From Berberis thunbergii (lineage: Eukaryota > Streptophyta > Magnoliopsida > Ranunculales > Berberidaceae): DNA of 64,000 nt. The DNA lies in contig QNQO01006983.1 of NCBI GenBank assembly GCA_003290165.1, positions 60,125-124,124 of the forward strand, in the 5' to 3' direction. This document shows positions 43,622 through 55,460 of this stretch, in pieces. The first letter of the stretch is position 1. Each line of letters starts with the position of its first letter. Made by a program: the position numbers and the translations under genes. The notes under the pieces were generated by a model. That model saw nothing but the letters and a program-made list of their open reading frames with translations, was not told the DNA's origin and made no database searches.

Positions 43622-46600
43622 TGTCACGCCCCAATTTCCAAGACACCGACGTATCTCGAAAATTCAGATGCAACGCCAAAACCTAAACATTTTTTTCCAA
43701 AATAAAAACATAAGATTCATATAGACAATTCAATAAAATGGGCTAACTCACCATCCTAAAAGACAAACATCGACAACTTAGCTCCACTTGTAGCATCACC
43801 ACCAATAACAACACCACTTGCACCCATGTAAGGGTACACCCATTTGCCACAAAACAAGCAAACGAGTTAGCACTAGCTGGTATGAGCAGACCACAAACAC
43901 ATAATAGTACTACACAACCGTGGGATGCCATGATATGCTATAAAATATAGTATATATATCTGAGGTAAATGCACATGCAACTAATGCATGATATGCAAGA
44001 TGAAATAAGAGAAATTCACATCAGGTTAAGATTTTTAATCAACATGCCATATCTAAGTCATCAAACTATTCCTCACAATTGTGAAAATCATTATCATCAG
44101 GACTAAATATACACATACCTCTAAACCACCCTAAAGATATGTCCTTGGGAACAACCCATTGCATTAGGCCAAACCACCATAAAACAATGGCTTAGTTTTC
44201 CAATGTAGGTGAGCATACCACATTCTCCTAATGTCATAAGGGTTTATTTCTCTATACAGTTATGCATCACGAAACCAAGCAAAATCCATACTAACTGATA
44301 CATAGAACTACCAAAGGTATAATATAACCGATTTCATAAGGAACTCATCATATCACATAAAAAATGAGGTTCACCTATTTTGAGGTAAGTCATGTACCTG
44401 CATAAATTATTAATGGGCACATCTCTGTCAATCAATTAGAGAACAAATACAAATTATCACCCATTAGGTACATAAATGCAAATGAGTTTGTCCTATATTT
44501 TCCTACAATCGCACCTAGTCCACGTGCCGAAGATGTCTCACCCTGACATGCCTCTACACACACCGATACCACTCTTGGCGTGTATGTTCCTAGATGGGCT
44601 TCCGCTTTTAGGACATACACGTTGCCACAGACGATCGATCGTGCGGCTCAATCACATCATAGAATGCATCGGGGAACACTAAACCCGATTAAAAAGCCCA
44701 AACATCCTCAAGGATGAGGCAGTAGTCAATCACGCCGATAGTTCCTTTTTTTGGATGTGGGGAATCAAATATCAAACACCCTCAAGGCTGAGGTAGTTAT
44801 TAACTACAGCTTGTGGTTCCTTTCTTGGATGAAAGATCAAGATCAAACACCTTCAAGGCCGAGGCAGTAATCAGCTGCGCCGAAAAAAAATTTCTTGGAT
44901 GAGAGGTCCAACCCTGTTCTCAAGGCCACACGGTGCTACTCCCTACCAAGGTTTCACGTAGTTCCTAGTGTTGAATGGGTGATATGCACCAAACACAGTA
45001 TGCATATCCATCTGGCTAGAGTTGCGGGAAAATATAGTCTAAATGATGCAAAACAATTACTGAAATAATCCGTAAATACTATCCATGAGATGTTCAATGA
45101 TTTTTCAACTGTGTCACATATACATAAATATTCTCGGGGCTCTATCGACCCATCACAAGTGTCAGGTTAACTAACATAACCCCATACCCATTCATAACCA
45201 CAATAGTATATCTCACAACATTGAAATGCATAAATAGTCAGCTCAGGATATTCATTCCATGGTATCCATGCTATACACCATTTTCACAACTAGTTTATAT
45301 TTACCATTTTGTCAATAAAAATGTTCCCATGGACAAATTCATGGATCGAATTCACTTCGCAATCCATTCTATTCATAAGCGTGTTCATATCACTTCATTG
45401 GTTTCATGCCATAATCAAATAACTCATCAACTACACAACTTCTTGGTTATTCATATTACAACTTAGAAACATTTAAGAATATTCAGCAAAACATCTTTGA
45501 CACCCTTTCGTCATTTGATAAACTCCAGAATAGGACAATGCCAAAATCATCTCTCTGTTAGAAGAGCGACTCACTGAACTTCAATTAAGAGAAGAAATGT
45601 TTTGGCGGAACAAATCAAGTTCCTCCCAGCTCAGAGACGGTGACAAGAACACAAAATTCTTTCACTTGACTACTTTGCTTAGCAGGAAGCGTAACCTGAT
45701 TCTACGTCTTAAGGATGGCAATAATGTCTGACAGTCCACACCCGAATTTGTGGGATATACCATTAATGATTATTTTTCCAATATTTTCCAAACATCCAAT
45801 CTGACTCCTGATCCAGTGATACCGCACTTTTTAGCCCGATCATCTCTGAGGAGGATAATGCCACTCTGCTAGCTATTCCCACTACTGCGGATATCCAGAC
45901 AGTTGTTTTCGAAATGGGCAGCCACAAAGCTCCTGGCTCAGATGGTTTTCACGCTTTCTTTTTTCAATATTATTAAGATATTGTGAAAGTGGATGTCATA
46001 GAGGCTGTCACTCATTTCTTTACTTCCAAGCAATTAGATCCTAAGTTGAATGAAACTTTCATTGCACTGATACCTAAAATTGGCAATCCTATCACTCCAA
46101 ATAAATTTTGCCCTATTGACCTCTGCAATGTTATTTATAAAGTGATCTTTAAAATCCTTGCTAACCGCCTTAAACCTTTGCTTGATAACATTATTTCTCC
46201 TAATCAAGGAGTCTTTCTCAAAGGTCGCTTGATAGAAGATGATGTTAGTCTTGCTCATGAAATGTTCTCTCAAATGAAACATTTTCGTCAAAAAAAACAA
46301 GGTTGGATGGCGCTCAAAATTGATATGGCCAAAGCCTATGACAGGGTTGAATGGCTTTTCTGGCACATGTGCTTAAGCGACTAGGTTTTGCATAAGGATG
46401 GATCAAAATGATCAACCAATGTGTTTCTACTACCTCTGTCCAAGTCCTTTTCAATGGCTCCCCTTGCTTCCCATTAAGCCTCCAGAGGCATCCGACAAGG
46501 TGATCCTCTTTATCCGTATCTTTTCCTGTTGGTAGCGGAAGCACTCTCGTGCCTTCCCAATAAGGCTGAAACAGAGGGTAAACTTCAAGGTATCAAAATT

Positions 46601-49600
46601 CGAAAACATTCTCCTTCGATCAGTCATCTACTCTATGCGAATGACTTAATGCTTTTCTGCAGAGCCTTTTTAGCTAAAGCACATTCAGTTAAAGATATTC
46701 TACAACAGTATTGTCTAGAGTCAGGTCAAGGAGTCAATTATGACAAATCTTCTGTCTATTATAGTTCCAACGTGCATCCGAGACATGCTAAAATGATAAA
46801 TAGAATCTTGGGCACTAGGAACTATAATCCAAAAGATAAGTATCTTGGCTCTCCCCTTCTGTTTTCCAAGAAGAAAGCCACGGATTTCCAATTCCTTACT
46901 GACAAAGTAAGTGCTAAACTGTCTTCTTGGAAAGCCAAAATCTTGTCTCAAGCGAGTCGAACAGTGATGATCAAATCGGTCTTCAACTCGATCCCCATAT
47001 ACACTGTGCAAACTTTCTTGTTGCCTTGTTCCGTCTCAACTAACTTGGCTAGGGGTTTCTAGTGGAATGGGGCAACAGATAGTAAGGTCAATTATCTATG
47101 TACTTGGGATCGGGTTTGTCAACCCTGTAGTCTCAGAGGTCTCAATATTTTTTCTTGTAGGAACAGAAATCTGTCCTTATTGGCAAAAAATATTTGGAAT
47201 GTCCTTTCCTATCCTCAACACCACAGAATTTGGGTGTTCTATTTCCGTCATAAGAGTCTTTTTCAATTAGGAAAATCCCCCTCCTTGGCATCCTTCGCTT
47301 GGAGGGGGACCCAAACGGCTCTTCTCAAGATGAAGCGCTGTCTTTTATGGCAACTCATGTCTGTTAATCAAATCAATCACTGGCAAGACTACTGGGTTAA
47401 ACCATATATCATTCTTGCGGATTGTGTCCTTGAAACTATCGATCCCAATTTTCCTCGTGCTATCCAGGACCTCTAATTCTGGAGGTTCAATCCATTGGAA
47501 TTCATACCTTATCAACTCTCTTCTTCCGGTTCCGGTAGCTAGGGATATTCTAGACATTTTGATCCGGCCTACTAGCAACCCAGACAAACTTTTCTGGACT
47601 TTTGACAAAAGCGGGTTTTTTTTTATCAAAAGTGCAACATTGGCTTTTACTATGGGTTCTTTGGAAATCTCTACTTCCATTGTCCCCCTCCCTCTTTTGG
47701 CCCTAAACTATTGAGATCCGTCTGGTTAATCAAAGCCCCTCCAAGTGCTCAGTTTCTTCTCTGGAAGATTAGCCAGAACTTGCTTCCCATGAGGGCCAAT
47801 TTAGTCAGGATCCATATCCCCATTGAGGACAACTGCACATTTTGTCATGCCCAGCACGAAGATGTGCTTCATCTTTTCTTCTTTTGTCCTATGATATTCA
47901 GATTCTGGTTGCTTTCCCCGCTTCCTATTAATTGGGCTACACATGATGTCCACATTCACTCTATCCTGCATGTTTTTGAATTCATATGGGACTCTGCCAA
48001 GGCTCATGTACTATATATTGATGAGATGTTGTCCCAGTTTACCGCTATTCTATAAATGATCTGGTATTTGCGTAATCAAACAATTTTTAACAATACGAAA
48101 ATCTCCCCAATGGATTTTGTTTCCCACTGTAATAATCTCTTGGAGTCTTAGTCCAAGCAATGGTTCCTTACCAGATCGGATTCTACCAAACCTCATTTTC
48201 CGTCGGTCCACCAAATTCTAGATACAACCATTACTGACAGTCAGCTTACAACTCACACTTCTATAAAACTGAATCTAGCTGCTACAGTCTCCCCTCCGAG
48301 TCCTAGACTTTAACCTTCACAAGTACTACACGACATGTTACACTCAGCTCGATCCCACAGACTCAACCTCAGAGAAAACCTCTCCCATCCACTTCCACTC
48401 AGCCTTGATACAAATACAATCACTGTCACCTTTGATGCTTGAATTTTTAGTCTACCAAACAGGTAGGCGTGGGAGTTTCGGTGACTGACTTGGCAGAGAA
48501 TGTTCTGGATTTCGTAGCCTGTCAAATAGGAGACAGAGTTTTAGACAACACAATGGCGGAAGAATATGCGGTGGAGGCCACCTTGCTACTCATTCAGGCC
48601 CAGAGTTGGAGGAACGAACTTCTTTTTGGGGACTTGGCGAATCTGATCGACCTCATTCAGGATGGAGATTCTCAACAACTTTTTTCTATTCTTATTTGTA
48701 ACATTAGACACTTGCTCAATATGCTTCCTTTTCTGCATTGTAGAAATTTCCTAAATAAAGAAGAGACAACTGCCTTCAGGAAGCAAAGCCAAACACCTTT
48801 ATAAACCTGGAATACATGAGAAGCTTATGATGGACTCCAAACCACATATATAATAAACTCCAACTATACTCAAATTTAACAATTTTACCTAAATTGAGCT
48901 TTAACATACCCATGCATAACTGAAATGATGCTAAAAACCTTAAATCCAGAATTTTACAACTACCCAAAGCAATAATTTCGAAGATGATTGCCCTAAAACC
49001 TACATGCACGCTCAAATCAAAGTTAAAACCCCATGAAGTGAAGGTTACCTAGCGTCTCACTCACCTGGTTGGTCAAATCAAGTTCCCTAATCCACCTAAA
49101 ACGAACCCCAAATACAAAAATCAATTCAGTAATAGTATCCAAGAAACACACATGCAGCTCCAAGCAATAATTTCTAGCATAAAACCCATTTTCTTTCAGA
49201 AGAAAATGTTTTAAACTACTAATTGAAACTCGGATTTGAAATTTAACCTTAAGTATGACATAACTCACCTGAAATTCGTCGAAATTAGCTCGACAAGTTC
49301 CCCCAGCTCCTCTAAACTGTGGATCAAAGCTCACCTGCAAACCATCATCGAACCTTGCCCTCCATTTTTTTTCTAAAATTTCTAGCCAACCAATCAACCA
49401 CTTTTGCATGTGGGGTTTACCAACTCCAAATGACACTACTGACATCATCAAATGGCTTGATCGGAGCGAAAATAGTCGCTCGACCTCCGACGGCTCCAAT
49501 CAAGCTCTCAAATGGATACACTCTGATTATTTGGGCAGAAAACGAACGGGAAAATGAGAGGGGGGGGGGAAGAAGAGATGAAGATGTTTTGGGCGGAGAA

Positions 49601-49872
49601 ATTTGCCATGAACTTGGTTGTAGCTGAAGAAGAAAGGGATTTACAGAGGGGAAAAATGCAATGAGTAGGAAGAAGAGAAAGGGGGAGAGGTTTGTTTTTA
49701 TATTGGGTGGCTATTCGCCCCCACCAAATTTTTTAGGGCACCCCATCTAAAAAAAATCTGAAAGTTTTCTAGAAAAAATTATTTAAATTCCAAGAAATTT
49801 AAAATCAACGTTTTATATCCAAAAACTCTACAAAATAAGTGAATGAGTCATACGAAACTTACGGGTGTTACA
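43622..49872 (-). repeat. 5' LTR of LARD-like element (split by LINE)
   Basis: This is the partner of 39055-42828. It is continuous to 45476, then a LINE fragment, then resumes at 48785. About 135 bp of LTR present in the other copy (about 41576-41706) is missing at the LINE junction. Confidence 0.9.
45477..48784 (+). pseudogene. LINE (L1-type) ORF2 fragment: RT, zf-RVT, RNase H
   Basis: The plus-strand order is REEMFWRNKSSSSQLRDGDKNT (about 45590), the RT fingers ALIPKIGNP (46060), LKIDMAKAYDRVEW (46315), and the active-site box LLYANDLMLF (46630), where YAND replaces the catalytic YADD. KYLGSPLLF (46840), zf-RVT C.FC..EDVLHLFFFCP (47840-47890) and an RNase H-like end (AEEYAVEATLLLIQAQSW, 48565) follow. 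Frameshifts or stops lie near 45975, 46383, 47060, 47475 and 48055. The endonuclease and the 3' tail are missing, and there is no target duplication. Confidence 0.88.
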
Positions 49873-49877
49873 GTAAA

Positions 49878-50130
49878 TGAATCATCTACAATTGTAATTC
49901 TCGATAGTGGTGTGGGTTTAGCTCAGGTCCCAGCGAAAGTTGCTAAGGATGGTCGAGGAAGCTAAAAAGAAAATAATGTTAACACTGCCCATCCTGGTAA
50001 AGCTCCTTCATATGCAGCTGCTATAGATGTCATGATGCAGAGGTTGATTACCTTGGTGGACTTATAGATACATCGATCTTGGATGACTTCAATCCTCACG
50101 CAACATTAACTATATGGAAAGGACGTGTAT
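49878..50130 (+). pseudogene. decayed reading frame, part 2
   Basis: This continues the frame of 38670-39054: NESSTIVILDSGVGLAQVP, then a stop, then NNVNTAHPGKAPSYAAAI. The continuation in the same frame on both sides of the LTR element supports one interrupted ancestral coding region. I do not recognise the family. Confidence 0.4.
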
Positions 50131-52570
50131 GATTTTATTTATACAAGTTAATACTCATTTGACTTTTCATTTGTACTTATGTATTATAACAAAACTTTGT
50201 ACTCGTATAAAATCGTCAGTCTTTGCATTGCTGGTGCCAGTTTTTTAGATTGTTTGTATGGGACATTGCAGACAGATTGCCTTTTGTGCAAGAGTACGTA
50301 CTTGGATATTAGTGGGTTGTCTTCCTTGATTATGTATGCTAGGAGATATGTTGATTGAGCACTTGTTTTCAATTTTTACTGAGAGATGGTACCTTGAAAC
50401 TAATAAATTTCATATTCCCTTGTTGAAATGATTGTTACCTTTGATGATGTGATATATAGTATGACATCTCGATAGAAGGGCTTCCACTAAGATAAAGGGG
50501 TTTGGGTATGACTGTAGTGAAGGGCAATTGACCTGATGGTTGAGCAACTTGAGATTCCTCATAACCAAGTTGAGGATCCAATTAGGTGTAATAAAGTGAA
50601 GGTGTTTTGCTTGGAATGGGTGAGAAGAGAATGTTTTGGTTTAGAACAACATGAGCCAGTCACATGAGCAGTGTGCTCGAGCTTACTTACTGTTTCTGGT
50701 AGGGTGGACCCTATTTACTGATAAATCTGGTTTGAAAGTACATGTTTACTATTGGATAGTTTGAAGGATCTGAATAATGTTGGGAACATGTCATGGGGTG
50801 GAGCTGCATTTGCATTCCTTTATCCTCATGTATCCAAACATATATAGGAAAAAAATCAAATTAAGGTTAATATGTACATAAAATATTCTGACACGCAGAT
50901 GTATTCATGAGTGGGTGCTTTGGTTAGCCTATATTATAAAAATGGTAGTCTAGTAGGGCTTTTGGGCACACACGACGTTGTGGAGACATTCAAAGAACAT
51001 CTCAATGATTTTTCTGCCAAGGAGGTGATAATTTATTATCAATTATATTCGTGTGTTTGCCCTTTATATTGTAAATTAACATTATGCATGCTTTAATTTC
51101 AAATACTCTTGCACTAGAGTCCATAGCACCAAAATGTCGAACAATTGCTGATTCTGGAATACTGGTGACGTAAATGCATGCTTTAATTTCAAAAAACTTC
51201 ATTAGAGTGTGTCATACTAGTTTTTCGTGATATGACCAAAGCTGGTGAACCTGAATGGCCTTTTTAGGGTAGATGCTAAGCGGAATGTAAAAAAAGGGTT
51301 GACAAATATTTTTCGGTATTTTTTAGCTGCAAACTCCAAACAATCAGAACTTTTGCATCCAATATCTTTTCTTGAAGGTGACTTGTCAAAATTCATTCGT
51401 TTGTGCAACTTGTCAACTTCTATCAAATTCCACATTTCAACCCAGAGGGTCTCTAGAGTATATAAGTTATTGATGAGATCGTTCCGAACCAGATCCCATT
51501 CACGTCAGGCCCCTGCGGAGTCCCACATCTCTCTAATGAATCTCATCTTAGGTCGATAATCAAATTGGTCATTGCATACTCTAGAGCTGGATGGAATGAT
51601 AGTTGCTAGAAATGGTTGTCACAATAGACAAAGGAATGGGTCGATTCACTTTATTGTACGTAATTATCTCATGGGTGTAAGAAAGACCGTGTGTTCGTCA
51701 GAAATCACAACCACACTTTTCAACATCTACTTTCACATACTATCCCTGTATCAAGTCTTGTGCATCAGCTCCAACGCTTACTAAGACTCAATTGTTCAAA
51801 TACTCCAAAACAAGAAGTGTTGTAGGATCGCGAATGAACTAGTCCAACTTGATGAAATCAAAAATCAGTTAAAGAATTACACATGATAAACAATAACATA
51901 AAGACTATTCATTCACAAAGTAGACATGTCAAACATAAACTAGATAATAATTGACAATTCAAGACAAACTTGTAGTCCTGTAGTACTCTCCCTATGTATG
52001 AATGGAAACTTAATGATATTTTGACGTTTAACTAAATTAAGAGAGAAAATGTCAACATTTAACATTTAAAGACATGAATAGGTTAGGATAGATTGTGGAA
52101 TTGAGAATATGGATTGATATTGGTTGTATAGTTGTGAAATGTGGGCATGTGTTGGAGGCAGAGAAGATTGGAACTAAATAGACTGGAAAAAAAATGAGAG
52201 AGAAGAAAGAAAGTTATAAAATAAAACTTGGAATCACTTCAGGTTTCACACTAATATTTGGATAACTCAATTCATTCGCATAAATTTTCATCATTCCAAA
52301 TATAATACAACAATACATTTATGTAGTTTAGTTTGTTTTCACCCCGAGGATAATCTAAGCTATTGAAATAAATCAATGGTTCTTATTAATACAAACATAA
52401 CTAAGTAAAACCAAGTACAACTAACATGCACATGTATTTCACATGCCATAACTATCTAATAGCTTACAACTATACTAACTAATGGGTTGTTCAACACAAA
52501 TTCAACCCAAATGGACTATGTTTCTTCACATAACCTAAGTCCAATTGACTGTTGGTCTTCAACCTTAGGT
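50131..52570. other. mostly unrecognised, a few weak frames
   Basis: The open stretch 50911-51096 (GLLGTHDVVETFKEHLNDF) and the minus-strand frames at 51202-51435 resemble no family I know. An 18-bp direct repeat, gcatgctttaatttcaaa, occurs at 51085 and 51175. No transposon ends were recognised. The part after about 51800 may be the degraded 3' side of the MULE. Confidence 0.3.
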
Positions 52571-52579
52571 ATTAGATCC

Positions 52580-54570
52580 AAATAACATTCAAAATTGTTT
52601 AGAGACCTTCTTCCACTTTTGTTGATATATTTTAAATCCAAAATTGTTTATATCCTCATCAACACGTAGACTCATATTTTACTTTCAACATGCTATCCTG
52701 GAATAACATCTTAATCTCGTTTGGTTGAATTTCTAGCATGGCATGCATGCATTCCGACATAGTAAGAAAAGTGTATTCTTCATTTGGTTCTTCAAAGCAA
52801 TGTGTCTTCTCATGGCCTTGCGAAGTACTCAACTAATAGCAATCAATTGTGTGCTATGTAATTGAGCCACTTTGGAAATGAAGCTCACTTGACGTTGAAT
52901 ACACCAAGATTGGTGCAAAACTTATCCACTATTCGAGAGTCAATAAAAAATACATTGATGAACACATTCCAATTTGGGCCAATCTCAAAGTACTTCTTTC
53001 AATTCTTCTGAATATTCGTGTTTACGTGTCAAGTGGACAACATCATATAGGTCGTAGGGAAGACTCGGCCAATGGAATTCATTGGTTTGTCACCTCTTTG
53101 TCTTTTACAAAAAAATTCAGTAACTTATCTACACCATAAAACTATTTTTTCTCCTTCTCAGAGTCCATGAAGCACATTCACTATTTAATGTTAAATGTGC
53201 TGAGGTCACCCCAACTATCTCAAACAAAGGCATGCAAAATCAATGCGTCTTGTAAGTGCAACCAAGTATCACTACTGAGGAGAAACACTTGGCCAACTTA
53301 ACATACTTTGGATAAACCCAAAATATAGTTGAGAGTTGGTCCATCAAATCCTTTTTCGTAATTATATATAGTTAAATCTCTGTAAATTAATAGCCTTGGG
53401 ACCAAAAGAAATCTATTAATTAATTTAGCGAACATTAAATAATCAGTAAATTAATTTTTTGTTAACTTATCAATGTATTCCTTATTTTCTTAAATATTAT
53501 ACATTGTATTTAGTTTCTTGTTTTACGAACTAACAATTATATTATTTGTTTAACCAAGTAAAATTCATGAATCTACTTATTTTTCCCAAAAATAGATTGT
53601 ATATTGTTCACTATACTGCATTGTTCCATTTTATGAACATTTAACCAAACAAAAACTCTATTTAAATAAACAAAGCCATAATAACACAGCACATCCTACA
53701 TACAACAATGAGTTCATATCACATAAGCACTATGTATCAAAAAATTATTAATTTATATATAACGTTGGATCTATATGATTTTTTTTATAATGTATTATTT
53801 ATAAATTTAGCAACTTATTACTTTAGTGCGTTATCCCCAAGTTGGGACCGGAAACAAAATATTATTTAACCAAGTTTATTAATTTATCAGGTATTAAAAT
53901 ATCGAGGTTATACTGAAGTTGTTATCATGCCAATACTAAAGGGTATGTTGCCATGCCGATTTATTTTGTAGTTTCAGCAAGTTTAACCGTGCAACGACGT
54001 TGTACAACATCTTCAAAGTTGACTTGTTGGAACGCTTTTTGATTGCATTTAGAATGTGTTTTAGGGACCACCCTTGATGTACACATAGTCGTCATCATTT
54101 CCATCTCATCGTCATTCAACATGTCTGAAATATATGCCCAACAAGGTCATCACAGTGCTTATGTTGTGAGTGTCATATACACCTTGCAGTTTCCACCTAT
54201 CTTCACTCAAAGCAATGTCGTTCAACAAAAGTGGGCAATTATACTTGTTCGTCTTAGAGTTTCGACCTTCATTGCAAATTGTTTTTCTTAGCTTTTTAGG
54301 TGGTTTGTACTTTCCGCTATTCTCACACCCCAAAGTGAGTATCTTTTCTTCTAGGAGTAGGTTTCTAGGACTTTAGGATGACTATGATAACATTTATACG
54401 AACATTGGCTTTTTGGTTCCACTTAGCAACAACCCCTTCAAATGAAAAACCTTCAATAAATCGATGAAACATGAACGTGTCAGTGTCGTCAGGCACCTGA
54501 ATTATATGACCTCCTCGTCGTCCACCACCCCGTCCTCATCGCCTACCACCCCATCTCCCTAAAAGAAGAA
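52580..54570 (-). pseudogene. MULE (Mutator-like) transposase, decayed
   Basis: On the minus strand a FAR1-type N-terminal domain is visible at 54333-54170 (CENSGKYKPPKK, NCPLLLNDI, WKLQGVYDTHN). ILNAIKKRSNKSTLKMLYN follows at about 54045-53990. After a nested MITE come the MULE catalytic start FWVYPKYVKLAKCFSSVVIL-GCTYKT and the EIVGVTSAHLT segment (53320-53200). The first catalytic Asp (usual 'D.TYKTN') is Gly here, and stops are frequent. Downstream acidic/helical pieces reach ~52580. The element ends were not found. Confidence 0.8.
53369..53914. mobile_element. Emigrant-like MITE nested in MULE
   Basis: The right end read inward is CAGTATAACCTCGATATTTTAATA and the left end is TAGTTAAATCTCTGTAAATTAATA. 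Both resemble the Emigrant/pogo-type plant terminal repeat CAGT-AAACCTC-ATAAATTAATA. The core is AT-rich and non-coding. The insertion splits the MULE frame. Confidence 0.7.
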
Positions 54571-54995
54571 AAAGAAAAACCTCGTATATTGTATGAATTA
54601 CTTTACCTGTAAAATTACAAAAATAAGGTTGTAGTTACAATAATGCTTCATATATATGTACCTCATCAGGGTCTTTACAATCCAAAGAAACATGCTTTTC
54701 ATCCTATATGTCATCCCCAAGCTCAAAATTAAAAAGTTTAAGATAATCATATGACAAAAACTATAGAATATATGACTTTATATATATTATGTTAAGAAAA
54801 CCTTTGTACATACAATATTTACAACGAACAACCAACCTCCCCCAAACAACAATTTCTATTAGAAACCTAACTTGTTAGAAAAAAAACTTGATATATCGTG
54901 AAGGTGTTAGTGTCATCGGACGCCTCAAATATCTTACTACCCTCATTGTCCACCGCCCCGCCCTAATCGTCCACCACCCCTTTACCCTAAAGGGG
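54475..54995. repeat. duplicated head of the MULE coding region
   Basis: 'gtgtcagtgtcgtcaggc...cgtcgtccaccaccccgtcctcatcgcc' (54477-54560) recurs in diverged form at 54905-54985 (gtgtcatcggacgcc...ttgtccaccgccccgccctaatcg). The units lie ~425 bp apart in the same orientation. On the minus strand they encode a Gly/Arg-rich leader. Confidence 0.6.
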
Positions 54996-55460
54996 GAGCT
55001 GGGTCAACGAGAATAAGATGCAAACAAAGCAAATACCTTCTTAAGATGGATAAATGCAAAAATGACTCTCTCATTTCGTTTTTATTGTCTTTGTTATCAC
55101 CATATTATCATGCATGCTCATATTTTACTTTGTTCGTTACTCTATTTCCATCTTGTCCCTTGTTCTTTTACATAATCGAGGAACTTCAATCCTTAAACTT
55201 TGGTATATCTATTTCGTAGTGGTTCCCTGGTGCATGTGTGCTTACTTTTTTTTCGGTTGTAATTGTATATGGTTAACTGGTATTTTTCTTTTTATGCGTT
55301 TTAGGAGATGAATGACTTTTGATTATGGTTGCAAGATTTGGTTATATTCCATCAATAAGAAATAACCTAGGTTATAAAACTTATTGTTAACCATAAAAAC
55401 TTGCTTGAGGTGAACAAGTTAGTAGCTCGGAGAAAAATACCAAATCTTTACATTATGTTT
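54996..55460. other. intergenic, no gene recognised
   Basis: Nothing recognisable apart from AT-rich DNA. Confidence 0.35.

Larger units (their letters stand above)
39055..49872 (-). mobile_element. large LTR element with non-coding interior (LARD-like)
   Basis: Two long LTRs (39055-42828 and 43622-49872) start TG(A/T)CACGCCC and end GG(T/G)(A/G)TTACA on the plus strand. The 5-bp repeat gtaaa lies at 39050-39054 and 49873-49877. The primer-like TGGTATCA next to the inner edge of the right LTR shows minus-strand orientation. The interior (42829-43621, 793 bp) has no gag/pol. After subtracting nested insertions each LTR is about 3 kb. This is the layout of a large retrotransposon derivative moved by proteins made elsewhere. 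Confidence 0.9.

Noticed and set aside
54043..54376. Plus-strand frames at the MULE head
   Set aside because: Antisense shadows of the FAR1-type domain on the minus strand.
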